Below are positions 34,387 through 46,969 of a DNA stretch of 64,000 nt, one piece after another. This DNA comes from Cololabis saira (taxonomy: Eukaryota > Chordata > Actinopteri > Beloniformes > Belonidae): NCBI RefSeq assembly GCF_033807715.1, contig NC_084599.1:7763125-7827124 (forward strand), given 5' to 3'. Each line of letters starts with the position of its first letter. Position 1 is the stretch's first letter. The translations under genes were made by a program, and so were the position numbers. The notes under the pieces are model-generated. The model worked only from the letters and a program-made list of their open reading frames with translations. It was not told the origin of the DNA and ran no database searches.

Positions 34387-36633
34387 TAGGGCTGTAACGA
34401 TACACTAATCTCACGACACAGTACGATACACGATATTGAGGTCACGATACGATACGATATTATAGCAGTATTTTTTTAACAACCTTGAATGAGGAACATA
34501 TGACTGGAAAAAATGTCTTTTATTTGAAAGACACAAAATACAAAACAATACGGTGCGTTTGCTCTAATGTTACAGTTTGTAATGCTTTATAACTGTTTAA
34601 GTTTTAAAGAGAAGGCCAGGCCAACCATTTTCCACAAACTGAACTAAAAGTAAATGTCAGGTTTGCATTATGATCTTCAGTTTCATACAAGTACAAATAT
34701 TTAGACACAAACTGAATAGTTTCTCTCATGCATGATTTGACTTTTTTCTTTTCCAGAAATGTAACAACTAAAATTAAATAAATAAATAAATAAAAGTAAA
34801 TAAATACATACAATTTTACATCATAAAAAGATTGATTCATGCTCACCTTATAAGTGTAAGAGGAGATTTATTTTTGTTAAGAAGGTTATTTTGGTAATTC
34901 AGGGTTCATTATTTTATAAATATATTCTTTATATTCTGATGTAAATCAGGGACTATAGACCCCTTTCCGTGTTTGTAAACAAGTATGACGTAGGCAAGCT
35001 GCGCGCGCATTGTTGCGGCAGAAAGACGGAGTTCATGACAGTTTACACCAGCCGATTGACGGAAAAAGATCGTGGAAATTACGTTACTAAACTAACTGTG
35101 GCGGATGGAAAGCAACTTCCTTCCCGGAGGAAGATATCACAAAGTGGCCCGATGTCCAATGGCCGGATATTCATCTGTATTTGGTTGAGAAACCTAGTGT
35201 TTACACTCAGGAGAAGCTGCGACACTGTCAGCAGCTGTCACAGCTGAAGTTTGTAAAGAATTATGACAACTGAATGTTTTGTATACACTAGACATTTTAA
35301 GTTATTTTATTATTTCATATTTATTTAATTTATCTTATTATTTTTGTTAATTTACCGTGTCCCCTTTGTTTCTTAATGAGTTTCATTAAGCATTGCCTTT
35401 GAATGAAAGCCATGTCATGTGTACCTTTGTCTGTGCTGGCTGAATGAAGTTGATAGTTATTTTTAAAAAAATTAAAAATTAAAAATTATATGAGCTTTAT
35501 TGTCCATCCTGCATCTCACATTATCACCATTAATTTACAGAAACATATTCCCACTAATATGATAAAAAGAAAAACATTAAAAGGTATATAATGCAAAATA
35601 CTGTTTTTTAAAACTTAGTTCATTATTTTTAGGTAAATTCATTATTTTTATTTGACGGTTTGTGGGGATTAATATATCTATAATATACCTGAGTTTGATA
35701 AACAACACATATAGTATATTTGTGCAGCATATTTACAGCTGTAGAAGTTGGATGTTTGTAGCTTTAAAAAGAGAAAATAATCAATACATTTACACAATCA
35801 GCAAGAAAAAACAAATAACTCCGGTAGTTTATTAGCAAAACTTTAATAGTCAAGTAAATCATTAATGGCTGATATTCAATTCATAGTCACAGCTCCAAAT
35901 CACTGATGAGAAAATAAAAAAATGTCAAGACTTGATGTTATTATTCAGAACCCTTATTTCTTAGATTTTTTCGGAACAACACTTTTACTAAGGTTTGTGA
36001 GACTAGCACACACAATAACAATATCATCATTATTCCTCTGGGAATTGCAAAAAATGTATGTTCCTCAGGATTTCGATTTGTACACCCGTACACACAACAG
36101 CTGGTGGGCATGTTGTTATTCTATAACGTTACTGCAACTCCAAAAACGCAATTTAAGAAACAAATCTTCCCTCGCTCTATTCAAACTCATGCAACTTCTG
36201 CCGCTCTTCTGCCGCAACAATGCGCGCGCATCCTGTGATGACGTAGGCTGGCACTAGGTGCTGTGTTGATGTTCTAAAATCCTACACTGTTGAGGGACAT
36301 TAAAGTACACTGGAACTCAGCAGAAGTTTCCCCGTGTTTATCCTACCCACGACCCGAAAAAGGTTTAATTTAATAAGGTAAGGCTTAACTCTACACCAGT
36401 TTTACACCAGTAAAGGTTCAGAGCTCAAAACGGGACCCCAAAATGGGACTAGTTTCTTCTGAGCGGAGTCAGATTTTGGTCCGCGCGGCCGCGGTCGGAT
36501 GCGCGTTACTAGTCAACACAATATATTCATATTAATAACCCAATATCGCGATACAGTTTGTCATCTCCACGACACGTATTGTGACGTTTTTGTATCGCGA
36601 AATTTCGTGGCACGATATATTGTTACACCCCTA
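34387..36633. mobile_element. 2.2-kb hAT element carrying foreign sequence
   Basis: The ends are TAGGGCTGTAACGATAC and GTTACACCCCTA, with CGATACGATA/TATCGCGA-type words repeated inside both ends. The target duplication CTTCCAAA is exact (34379-34386 and 36634-36641). The outer parts (to about 34950 and from about 36260) look like hAT sequence. The middle contains a second inverted pair around GCGCGCGCATTGTTGCGGCA (about 35001 and, inverted, about 36202) and a frameshifted gene fragment at 35041-35273. No hAT transposase was recognised. Confidence 0.85.
35041..35273 (+). pseudogene. Frameshifted gene fragment inside a hAT element
   Basis: The first frame reads TEKDRGNYVTKLTVADGKQL (35059-35118). 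One frameshift later a second frame (35127-35273) reads ITKWPDVQWPDIHLYLVEKP, then SVYTQEKLRHC, and stops at 35271-35273. The pattern W-P-V-W-D-I--YL---P--YT-E-L resembles the N-terminal region of multi-copy fish proteins that also have SWIM zinc-finger and YqaJ nuclease domains, though this is from memory and uncertain. The frameshift, early stop and lack of any downstream domain mark it as a pseudogene. GC content is higher than in the surrounding hAT sequence, which suggests transfer into the element. Confidence 0.5.
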
Positions 36634-36641
36634 CTTCCAAA

Positions 36642-39600
36642 CATTAAATACGCCAGCACTGAGTAAATAAATCGCAGAGGTAGTTTGGCCAGGACCTTAA
36701 ATTGAGAAGCGCAAGTCATCTTTTACACTTCAAACAAGCTTCAAATGCCAGATTCAGTTGTAAATCAAAGACATGTTTGGCCATAACTACATGAAAGTCG
36801 TGGGTTTTTCTCATTTATTTAACTTCATACCAGTCTGGTACCCCGCGGGAACTCTATACTTACAACATATTAACATTAGTACGTGTTTCTTCCACATTTC
36901 CATCCCAGTTATTACTCTTTGTTCCCCATTAGGTGCAGTAAAAGAGTTTATAAGGATATGAAATATTATAAAAGTACTAACTGAAACCATGAAACTCAGG
37001 TAAATGTTGGGTTGTTACAATACAAAGTCACAGTTGTGTGTATCTGTAAAATGCGCCGGACATTTTTGGGGATGTTTAATGCTGTTTTCGCACAGCTGTC
37101 TCTGAACTCTTCTGTTGCCATCGCTCAAAACAGAAGTTAAGCTAATTCGCCAATCACTCAGGGCAGCGGCTAAGTGGAATTCAAGAGCGGCTTAACCATG
37201 TGACCGCCGCACGCCTCCGACCTAAAAGCCTATGTGATTGATAAATAGATACTCTGACTGGGGAGAGGCCTCTCATTAAACACGTGTCGTTTGTAATGAA
37301 AAGGAAATAGAATTAGCACTGAGAAGGATGGAGGGGAGCAAATTGCAGCAAATATTGTCAAGACTGATCGGTAACCTCCTCCTCCAGCCACAGCAGAAAG
37401 TCATTATGTGGTTTTTGGATATAGGTTCCTCATGACTGCATATTTATTATCTATCTAAATAGAATCACTTACCTCTGATGCTGGCTCTGATAGCAAGTCA
37501 CCACAAATATCACTTTCCCCGGTGCCTGTGCTAGCAGTTTTACATACGGCCAGATCCTCATGTGTGCAACCAGACAGAATTGCAATTTTTGTAAACTCGA
37601 TTCCCATTTTCCTTTGAGAAATAACCACTTGTGGAGGAGTTTTTCTTTTCTTCCTTTAAGGGGGTAAATTCGACACATTTTTAACATCCTTCATGGAGGA
37701 AATCGAGGTCAGTGGTAGAAAGGCAGGATACTATTTTGTTCACAGAAGAAGAAGCTCCTTCTTGCATTACTTGGACAGCAGTGGTGTGGAAAGCTTCATC
37801 TCTGATTACTTATCTTCATTTATCGTACACTGTCTTCTGTATTTTGCACTCTAGCTACTTTTCTTTTCTTTTCTTTTCTTTTAGTCTGTGCTTTTATTAC
37901 TCAGGCATTACGAGTTAAAGCAACAACTACAGTCCATGCACTGTGACCAGGATGCAGCTCAATGCGTATTCATGAAGGGACAATATTCAGTGCTCAAAAA
38001 GCATGTATGCACATAGGTATCGGCCCATTTGTCAAACCAAGAGAGCTAATTATCTCATGCAGCGCGATATTGTTTTTCAGCATTTAAACATACGTCGTGG
38101 AAGCTGCAGAAATGGTTTCCATGAGCATGAATGCATTAGAAAATTTTGGGAGGTGATGTTGTATTAGAGCTCTACAGGGATATCAGCATGCTACACCTTT
38201 TTTGGTTTGTCATTCATCTTCCTCTGTGAGGGTGGCGGAGGAAGCAGTGGGTAGTGAGGCCTTCAGCCAACTTGGCAGGTTAATGAAGGTAATTTGATTT
38301 CATTCATAATGGCTGCCCGTGCCACGCAGAGCCTAATTGCGCTCGGCGTCTGGTCGTCATTTCGTGGCACCAGCCGAGGCCCTGTGTATTTCCTGAAGGT
38401 TGTGCAGAGGCAAACAAGTTCCTGATTCAAGCGAGATGGAAGCAATAGCTCCGTTTCATCTGCTAATAATTTATCTTATTTCCCAGGCAGCTGCGCGCTC
38501 TACTGTCACAGTGTGACGGTAGCAGCTCGCTTTTAGTGAATCAAGCAAATTCATTACTGCACCCAAACAAACACCATAGTGGGTCATACAAGCCTCGGAT
38601 GATTCTATAGAAACACGCTGGTGATAACTCTGTCCTGCTTGTTACACCTGGATATGATATTATCCTTGAAGGATCTGTGTTTGTGGGATTCTGCAGCTTT
38701 GAGGCAGCAGGGTTGTATCGTCGGGTTATCCTGAAATTACCACTTTTTTTTTCTGTATTAGAGAAATGGTGAAAAGAATATCAGTTTTTCTTGACAATGT
38801 CAACATAATATAGATTTACAGACATGATCAGCTCCTTTATACCATATGTCTTGTGTGTATTAATTAGTATTATCTATTGATTCTTAACACCTCGACTCTC
38901 CTACTCCGTGTGAAAAGGAAATGGTACCCCAGTTTATTTCCAAGGGACTGAGGGAAATATTCCCTCCAGCATAAACTGAAAAGTGTCATGATAATGCTTT
39001 TATGTGACTTGGAATAACTGGGCTTTGCATTAAAAAATGTAAATAAATACACAGAGTTTTTTCCCCGAATGAAAAATCACACATTGATGGTAAATACATG
39101 GCATCTTAGAATTAATGTGAGATTATTTCTCCTCACACAATAATTGGATTCTCAGGGGATTTTGGGCGTACGCTGTTTTCCTAAGACCCCTTTATTTGAT
39201 CATTATCTATAAAGCCAGAGTAGATATTTTAGGCCATATTCCTTTACTTTCCCATGCAATCTTAATGGATCTTGTCTCAAAGCCTCAAGGACAGTCTTTG
39301 ATGAGTTTGACTAGATTGCAGTTTTCTGATTAGATTTTGTTTTTTTGTTGTTTTTTTTTTTCTCAAAACAGATTCTAATTTTATTCAGATATTACATTAG
39401 TGACATTTCTAAACAATCCTCGGGGGCGGTGCGGCAGTCAGCCAGCAGTAGACCATTGTTTTCTTTCTACTCATACTAGTCTCTAGTTTCAGTTCAAAAT
39501 AGAATAATTACAAAGTAAAATATGACAGTTTGAAACCAGACATTCTGCTGTTTGTCCTGTCGTCACCACATCCAACTAATTGTGATCGTCAACAACCTCT

Positions 39601-41834
39601 TACAAGCACCAATAAAACAGAGTTTAGATTCTGCCTCAGTGAATCTTTTGTTTTGCACCGTCAAGACATACAGTATGACAAATGCTGTTTAAGAGAAACA
39701 ACCACTGACAGGTAATCACTTGAATTGTATCATTTTGTTTGAATGAACTACAACAATCAAAGAAACAAAAAAACACAGACAAAAGCCACTTGACAGAGAA
39801 TGAAACTAAAAGAAGGCCAGCCGGTAGCTAGCCCACCCCGGCCTCAGTGTCTGCTGAAAATCCTGTCAGAGGAAATGAGAAAAGAAAGTACGCTGCTGCG
39901 CACCCACTCTTGAAAAACCTAAATAGTTCATATGCACATACGGGATGTATGTTTAAATGTATGTACCGTCTTTGTAACAGAAAAAGAGACAAAAATCACA
40001 ACAGATAAAGATTAACTGAACGGATTAATTTTGGTCTAGATCTTTGTGATATAGATTAGCTGACTTCTATTTTCATAACAACCCTGCTAACATAAAAATG
40101 GCATTTCAAAGTTCCCTCAGTATCCCAGTCATCCACGGAAAGTTGTCTGAGTTTGCACTGATCTGGGCTTAAATTTTTTCTCTTTCTTTAATTTTCGATC
40201 GAAGTGGAAAATTAGTGGAAGACCTACTGTGAGGTTAAAGACGAGTCTCTATTGGCCACTCTGGACCGAAGCTCAACAATGACGATGAAGCTTTTAAGGT
40301 TACAAACGAAACTCTTGGATTCGCACTTTCTAACAGTTTAATTTTGCTTACAGTTAAACTTTGTGTTTCATTTGTTTTTTTTACTGAATAGTTCCTGTTT
40401 CATTCCATTTTAAAGAAACCAAAATAACTTCACACGTGGGTACATTTCAAATTGGAAGTCCGTAAAAGCAGCACATGTATGTATTTTTCAAAGCAGGACA
40501 AAAACACATTCCTTTTTTGCAAAAACCACTAAAAGTAACTGACCCTTGTACAGTATCTTGCGGTGCATGATTCACGGCCCTACATCACCCATTAATGAAC
40601 GTATGGCTTTATTTTCCCTCCATCATCCAGTTGCTTCCCAAGTGGTTTGACATTTTAGTTTCCATTATGTTCACACAAGCATTTATAACTTCATGTTTGT
40701 TTGTTTGTTGTTTTTTTTTACAGAAAATTGTATTTGACCATGAGATTTTCAAATGCAAGATAAGAAAATGAGATCTTCTGCTTCTTCTGGCTCTGACTGA
40801 AAAGAAATGGTTCCACACAGTGTTTAATTTACAGAAGGAGTAGCCTGTTGGGTGAAAATCAGTGGGTAGTTTTAGCTGTAATTACTTCTGGGGAGCAGGT
40901 GAAAATGTTCTCGCACACACTGAATTTAAATTGCTTACAAACACAGGTAATTTGAAACTCACTTTGCCTGCCGTAGAAGATGCTTCCTGTCTGAATAGCT
41001 CTTATGTATGAGACAGTAAGATCATAAATATCATTCATATATATATATATATAAACATCTGTAACACCTGTACTGTTGGAGGAAAGTTTTAGCATTTCAT
41101 TTCAAATTCTGAAGCAGGGTAAAAGTCCATGTTGGCGCGGTACAAGTGCTAAAAGCCCAAATCAGAGTCCTGCATGCCTCTGCCTTTCATCAATTAGTCT
41201 CACAATACCCAGAATGCTGTTTGACTTGTTAAGTCTCTCTTTCGGTGAAGCAGGCTGGACTGAATGCCAGGCAGAAACAGAAAGCCACTAGACACTACAC
41301 TCACGTTGCCGAGTGGATCAGCACTCCTACAAATTCTCATAATATGCAGCTAAAAGCCTCGTTCTTCCTCACTTCACCATCCTCCATTACAAGTGGCTGC
41401 GTAATTAGCAATAATAATCCCTCACATAATGCAAATGCGCCTGACTGTGTTACAGGCTGAACACCGGTTCCTATTTATAAGTGGAAGTTCTTAATCACCA
41501 ACAATGTGGTCTGAACCACTGCACCTTTACATTTCATGGTCGGCTGGTGATAACAGAAAATAAGAAAGACAAAAATACACAGATAGGGAGAATGCAGTGA
41601 GGATATTCACAGTTATACTTTGAAATAAAAACCATGCATCAAGCAGATGCCCAATTAGTCCAATTTAATCATTAACATTAATCCTAAAGAAAGAATGATG
41701 AATGATTTTGATCAAAAACATGCGTGAAAGGGCTTTAGAACAACCTGGAGGTCAGGTTTCATTACGGTTTTAGCTCAGGCTCACTGCAGTCTTTTTGGAG
41801 TCTTTGGAGAGTGGACAAGTTGAGAATTTAGCAT
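36642..41834. other. 5.2-kb repeat-poor block, possible regulatory DNA
   Basis: No transposon ends or coding motifs were identified. There are small simple repeats: (TTTTC)n at 37858-37882 and a short (TA)n at 41037-41053. The section 38250-38560, with ATTA words and GC-containing unique sequence, is the most interesting candidate for a conserved element. Confidence 0.35.
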
Positions 41835-41858
41835 TCAATTCATCCATCCATCCATCCA

Positions 41859-43325
41859 TCATCCGCCGCTTATCCGTTCCCGGGTCGCGGGGGCAGCAGT
41901 CTCAACAGAGATGCCCAGACTTCGTTCACCCCAGACACTTCCTCCATCTCTTCCGGGGGGAGTCCAAGGCGTTCCCAGGCCAGCCGAGAGACATAGTCTC
42001 TCCAGCGTGTCCTGGGTCTTCCCCGGGGTCTCCTCCCGGAGGGACATGCCTGGAACACCTCCCTAGGGAGGATCCAGGAGGATCCGGTACAGATGCCCAA
42101 GCCACCTCAGCTGACTCCTCTCAATGTGAAGGAGCAGCGGCTCCACTCCGAGCTCCTCCCAGGTGACCGAACTCCTCACCCTATCTCTAAGGGAGCGTCC
42201 AGCCACCCTGCGGAGGAAACTCATCTCGGCCGCTTGTATCCGCAATCTTGTCGTTTCGGTCACTACCCAAAGTTCATGACCATAGGTGAGGGTAGGTGTG
42301 TAGATTGACCGGTAAATCGAGAGCTTCGCCTTTCGACTCAGCTCCTTCTTCACCACGATGGTCCGGTACATCGACCGCATAACTGCGGACGCTGCACCGA
42401 TCCATCTGTCAATCTCCTGCTCCATCGTTCCCTCACTCGTGAACAAGACCCCGAGATACTTGAACTCCTCCACCTGAGGCAGGACTTCTCCACCCACCCT
42501 GAGAAGGCACGCAACCCTTTCCCGGTGGAGAACCATGGCCTCGGTCTTGGAGGTGCTGATTCTCATCCCGGCCGCATCGCACTCGGCCTCAAACCGCCCC
42601 AGCACATGCTGAAGGTCCCGGTCCGATGAAGCCAACAGGACAACGTCATCTGCAAAAAGCAGGGATGATATCCTGAGGTTCCCAAACCGGATCCCCTCCG
42701 GCCCCTGGCTACGCCTAGAAATCCTGTCCATAAAAATTATGAACAGGACCGGTGACAAAGGGCAGTCCTGCCGGAGTCCAACATGCACCGGGAACAAGTC
42801 TGATGTACTGCCGGCAATGCGAACCAGACTCCTGCTCCGATCATATAGAAGCCGGACAGCCCTTAATAGAGGGCCCCGGACTCCATACTCACTGACCCCC
42901 CACAGAATGGCACGAGGGACACAGTCAAATGCCTTCTCCAGATCCACAAAACACATGTAGACTGGTTGGGCAAATTCCCATGAACCCTCGAGCACCCTGC
43001 GGAGGGTATAGAGCTGGTCCAGTGTTCCGCGACCGGGACGAAAACCGCATTGTTCCTCCTGAATCCGAGGTTCAACTATCGGCCGTAATCTCCTCTCCAG
43101 TACCCTGGCGTAGACTTTCCCGGGGAAGCTGAGAAGTGTGATCCCCCTATAGTTGGAGCACACTCTCCGGCCCCCCTTTTTAAAGAGAGGGACCACCACC
43201 CTGGTTTGCCACTCCACTGTCCCATTCCTCCATGCAATGTCACAGAGGCGTGTCAACCAAGACAGCCCTACGACATCCAGAGACTTGAAGTACTCAGGGT
43301 GAATCTCATCCACCCCCGGTGCCAC
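41859..43325 (-). pseudogene. LINE reverse transcriptase and C-terminal region
   Basis: The 420-codon frame (43325-42063) has the RT motifs in order: YRGITLL at about residue 59, GFRPGRGTLDQL at 94, FVDLEKAFD at 126, GLRQDCPLSP at 183, and the catalytic FADD at 224-227 in SSLLFADDVVLL. A C-terminal segment has IQAAEMSFLRR and WLGHL. The conserved G of the RQGCPLSP motif is D here. The protein continues in another frame (42100-41870) with GRRPRGRPRTRWRDYVSRLA and ends LLRLLPPRPG, so there is at least one frameshift near 42065-42100. Another break separates it from the upstream frame. The polymerase motif itself is intact, but the gene cannot make a full protein. Confidence 0.9.
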
Positions 43326-43462
43326 TGAGGAGCTTACAAACTACCTCAGTGACCTCGGCTTGGGTGATGGATGAGCACGCCCCAGAGTCCCCACTCTCTG
43401 CTTCCTCAGTGAAAGGCATGTCAGTCGGTTGGAAGTATTCCTTCCACCGTCCGACGATGTCC

Positions 43463-44071
43463 CTAGTCGAGGTCAACAGCTCCCCACCAGCACCATAACC
43501 GGTGCCGGCAGAGTACTGCTTCCCCCTTCTGAGTCCGCCAGAATTTCCTCGGGGCTGACCGAAAGTCTTCCTCCATGGCCTCCCCGAACTCCTCCCAGAC
43601 CCGGGTTTTTGCCTCCAGGACTGCCCGAGCCGCGGCTCGCTTGGCCTGCCGGTACCTATCTACTGTGTCAGGAGTCCCACAGGCCAACATAGCCCGGTAG
43701 GACTCCTTCTTTAGTCTGACGGCATCCTGTACTTCCGGTGTCCACCACCGGGTTCTAGGAATTCCGCCACGACAGGCACCGGAGACCTTGCGTCCACAAC
43801 TTCGAGCCGCCGCGTTGACAATGGAGGCAGAGAACATGGCCCACTCGGACTCGATGTCCCCCGCCTCCCCCGGGATCTGAGAGAAGTTCTCTCGGAGGTG
43901 AGAGTTGAAGATGTCCCTGACCGAGGGCTCAGCCAGACGTTCCCAACAGACCCTCACAATCCGTTTGGGTCTGCCCAGTCTGTCCAGCCTCCTCCTCCAC
44001 CAGCCCATCCAACTCACCACCAGGTGGTGATCAGTTGACAGCTCAGCCCCTCTCTTCACCCGAGTGTCCAA
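43463..44071 (-). pseudogene. LINE endonuclease C-terminus and linker
   Basis: The frame begins with STDHHLVVSW, the end of an apurinic-type endonuclease domain (the S-D-H-LV motif with the catalytic His). About 190 residues of linker follow, with RWWTPEVQDAVRLKKESYRA and AVLEAKTRVWEEFGEAMEED. It is upstream of, and not in frame with, the RT frame ending at 43325. The catalytic N-terminal part of the endonuclease is absent because the element is 5'-truncated. Confidence 0.8.
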
Positions 44072-44107
44072 GACATGCAGTCGAAGGTCAGATGAAACGA
44101 CAACAGT

Positions 44108-44190
44108 TTCAATTCAATTCAATTTTATTTATATAGCATCTATTACAACAGAAGTTGTCTCTAGGCGCTTTCCAGAGACCCAGAGCATGA
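44108..44190 (+). repeat. TTGTCTCTAGG dispersed repeat, copy 3, truncated
   Basis: TTCAATTCAATTTTATTTAT, then ATAGCATCTATTACAACAGA, TTGTCTCTAGGCGCTTTCCA and GAGACCCAGAGCATGA. It matches the first about 85 bases of the copies at 20299 and 24107 and then diverges. The LINE is inserted at its 5' edge. Confidence 0.7.
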
Positions 44191-44396
44191 CCATGATGGT
44201 AAAGCAAGTTTGTTGCACTGGACCGTCTTTGCTTTTAGCTGAATATCAACAGTATAAATGCAGCGACAAAGCTTCACCCTGGATCCATACTAATAATCTT
44301 CCAGATCATCTTCTTTTCCTTCCAGGGATGTTTGGAGTCCTCACCACACTTTAGCTATCTGGCTCAGTAATGGAGTGGCCTACATTCAACTTTTAA

Positions 44397-45214
44397 AGGG
44401 GACCCATTATGAAAATCAAGTTTTTTCTTAATTTAACATATATAAAGTGGTCTCCCCTCAGCCTGCCAACTCAGAGAAGGAGGAAAGCAACCAAATTCTG
44501 CAGTGTCTGTACAGCCGCCCGGATGAGCCATCCAGTGTGATTCTTCGAGCCGTTCAGATTCTGCTCCCTTTCGTTACGTAACCAAAATGCAAACCATGCC
44601 CACAACTATAAAACCGTGTAACTGCATGGGAGCGTCCGACTATCGAGTTGCACTGCGTGACATCGGACGCTCTCTGTCCATCTCCCTCCAGCAGCTGCCA
44701 CTTTATTGAGGTTTTTGTAGTGAAATGAGGAGGAATCATAGAGATAATTTCTCATTTCAACTAACTGGATCAGCCGTTCCTCATCCATGACTGTTTCCTA
44801 CAGCGCTTTTACCCGGCTTTCAACGCGAGCGACAGGAAGAAAATTGAAGCATGGCGTCCGACAAATGTTCAGCTCAAAACGGTGCGTTGCGACGCAGCGC
44901 AACGCTGCGTCGCTCGCGGCCAGTTTGGACAGTCCAATAGAAAATAAAGCAAGGCTGCTCTTCTGCCCAGAGCGATGCTTTGTGCCCTCCCCTGCTACAC
45001 GTCATTCAGGCAGCCAATCAGCACAGTGCCTCATTATCATAGCCTCCCCGCCCACTCAGAATCCCGCATAGAGAATGAGGTTAGCGAATGGGATGATAAA
45101 GACATGGTTTAGAGGCTGAATTTCTAATTTATTTAGCAAAAACAATCAAACGCTTGTTTTTAAGACATTCATGGCCTGTTTAAAATAGGTATTAGATGCC
45201 ATAATAGATCCCCT
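44397..45214 (-). mobile_element. AGGGGACC/TTAA element, copy C, with MADF-domain remnant
   Basis: TTAA (44393-44396) is followed by AGGGGACCCATTATG, and the right end CATAATAGATCCCCT is followed by TTAA (45215-45218). Relative to copies A and B it is inverted, and at 818 bp it is the longest copy. The extra interior sequence contains a MADF-like coding segment at 44606-44788 on the minus strand and a CGTTGCGACGCAGCGCAACG-like palindrome near 44886-44910. Copies A and B look like shorter derivatives. Confidence 0.85.
44606..44788 (-). pseudogene. MADF-domain exon remnant inside a TTAA element
   Basis: From the ATG at 44788 the minus strand reads MDEERLIQLVEMRNYLYDSS, followed by FHYKNLNKVAAAGGRWTESV. 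The pattern LI-LVE-R--LYD-----Y-----K--AW-E is that of the MADF domain, a Myb-related DNA-binding fold used by host factors and by Harbinger accessory proteins. Here the conserved W is present within GGRWTESV, but the sequence then loses the second half of the domain and stops after 60 codons. It is a captured or relic coding segment. Copy A keeps only its last few codons (5371-5418). Confidence 0.65.
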
Positions 45215-45218
45215 TTAA

Positions 45219-46966
45219 ATAAAAAAATGGCCGTCTTGTTTGAGTAAGTGGAGGTATCTACCTGTGAGCAGGCTACCCAGCAGCAACCTGCAGCTCAGCT
45301 GATGTCATGCTGGGAAAATGTGCTCTTTTGAAATCGAGGTGGAGCATGATGTTAGAGATGGCACCGACAGAAAAATGACGCACACGCGTTCAGGTCATAC
45401 TTACGAATCCCAAAATGTCATTTGTGCACATGCATACTGGAAAAGTGATGTAATAAGCCCAAGTCTTTCCAAGTGATTCCTCCTGAAATTGTATTTTAAT
45501 CCTTTCCCTTTGTGCTCCAGCTGTGTTACTGGCTTTTTATGTCAGACTGGCTGTTTTTCAAAAATAGAAACTTTCCTTTTATAAGGTCAACATTCATGGT
45601 TGTTTGGCTCCATAATCTACCATAAAGCTAAAGCCAAAGTCCACTTCTGAAAATGGCTCATTAAGATTTTGATCAATCTTGTGCTTTCAGTGAGACAGAC
45701 TTAGGAAATGCCATCAGAAAATTGCATTTCCCAATGACATTAGGCGCCCAGTTGACCATCCAATTCCATGTGTTTCTGTTGAGATGTTAAGATCTGATAA
45801 CATTTTGGTCAGAAAACCTGCTTTTTTCTCTAAGTGAGGCAATTAAATTTCCTCAATGGTCTCTGAGAGCACTTAGCTTAAGAGAATACACTTCTAAATC
45901 AAAAAGCTTTCAATCATTTTAAATCATATTTAGGAGAAATGTGCCCCTGGAGTGTAGTGCCACATGCAATGCTATTGAGCATGTGACAGACACACGCTGA
46001 AACAGACGATGCTGGGAAAGGTTAGCGTCCGTGTCTCTGCAGGCTGTGCATTGGCTGCGACATGTTTGTCAGATGTAACCTCACAGCAAAGACAGGGCAG
46101 GACAGGCGAGACTAACCGTAACTTATGGAGACAGACGATATCAGGGGACAAAAGTGAGAAGAAAAACACTCGAGGGAATGCAACGTTTTCTTTTTGGGTT
46201 TTTTTTTTTTTTTAAGGCGGCGAGCGAATGTGGGAGCTGCTTTGTCAGGTAATCATAAAAATGACAGATATTTCAGATCGGAATAACTTAGCTTTAAAAC
46301 TAAGTGGCCTTCTACATCCATGAAAGAGGAAACGGGACATGGGTTAGCTGAAGCAATCCAGCTAAATCCTTCACCCGAGGAAGCTTTATATTAATAAAAC
46401 TCATCATTTTTCAACCGAACCAAACTGAAGTGATCTGAGCTGAGTTTGTACGTCACCCACCTGTCCTCATCCGTGTGCTGCTGACTCCTGTTAAATGTCA
46501 AAGCCTTTTGATTGCTAAGTAAATTGTGACTTATCACCCCTTTAGCTTATATTAAAGTAAACTAGATTTAAAAACAAAAATATCCCTTCATTTCCCTTTT
46601 CCTTTAACTAAGACATCTTTGAAGTTCAGCCTGGATGGAGTCCTTTAGACCTCTGGCATATTTCTGTATGCCGTATTCTCGTGTTCGCATTGTTTTTACT
46701 TCCTGGAGTAATTAGTTAGCTCTCGTAGTCCAGGCCAATCCCAGCCGGATTAATATCCCATGACTGATGCACATATTTGATCGTATTGTGGTCAGAGCTG
46801 GATTACCAGCCGAGACAAGTAATATGATTTAGAAGCCACATAATTTGATTGCAAATTTTCACTACTGACCCAGATTTCTGATGAGTTGTCCAGCCTCCGT
46901 TTTCTGACACTGATAAAATTGAAGGGCCCACAGAAGGAAATCAGATCTGGACTCGATACCTGAGCT
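45219..46966. other. Unique-looking stretch without recognised genes
   Basis: No repeat ends or coding motifs were seen. A T-run lies at 46200-46214. The portion 46640-46966, with GGATTA and ATTA words, could be a conserved non-coding element. Confidence 0.35.
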
Positions 46967-46969
46967 GTT

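Larger units (their letters stand above)
41841..44107 (-). mobile_element. 5'-truncated RTE/Rex-type LINE
   Basis: A non-LTR retrotransposon on the minus strand: end of the endonuclease domain (44071), linker, reverse transcriptase, C-terminal tail, then a very short 3' end with GATG repeats (41841-41865). The 5' part, including most of the endonuclease, is missing, as usual for incomplete reverse transcription. TTCAATT occurs at both edges (41834-41840 and 44108-44114) and is a plausible target duplication. The insertion lies at the head of the TTGTCTCTAGG repeat at 44108. The clade is RTE/Rex-like from the GATG tail and RT words, and Rex1 is the alternative. Confidence 0.85.

Noticed and set aside
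42093..44000. Plus-strand frames of 70-100 codons over the LINE
   Set aside because: They are antisense shadows of the LINE protein frames.
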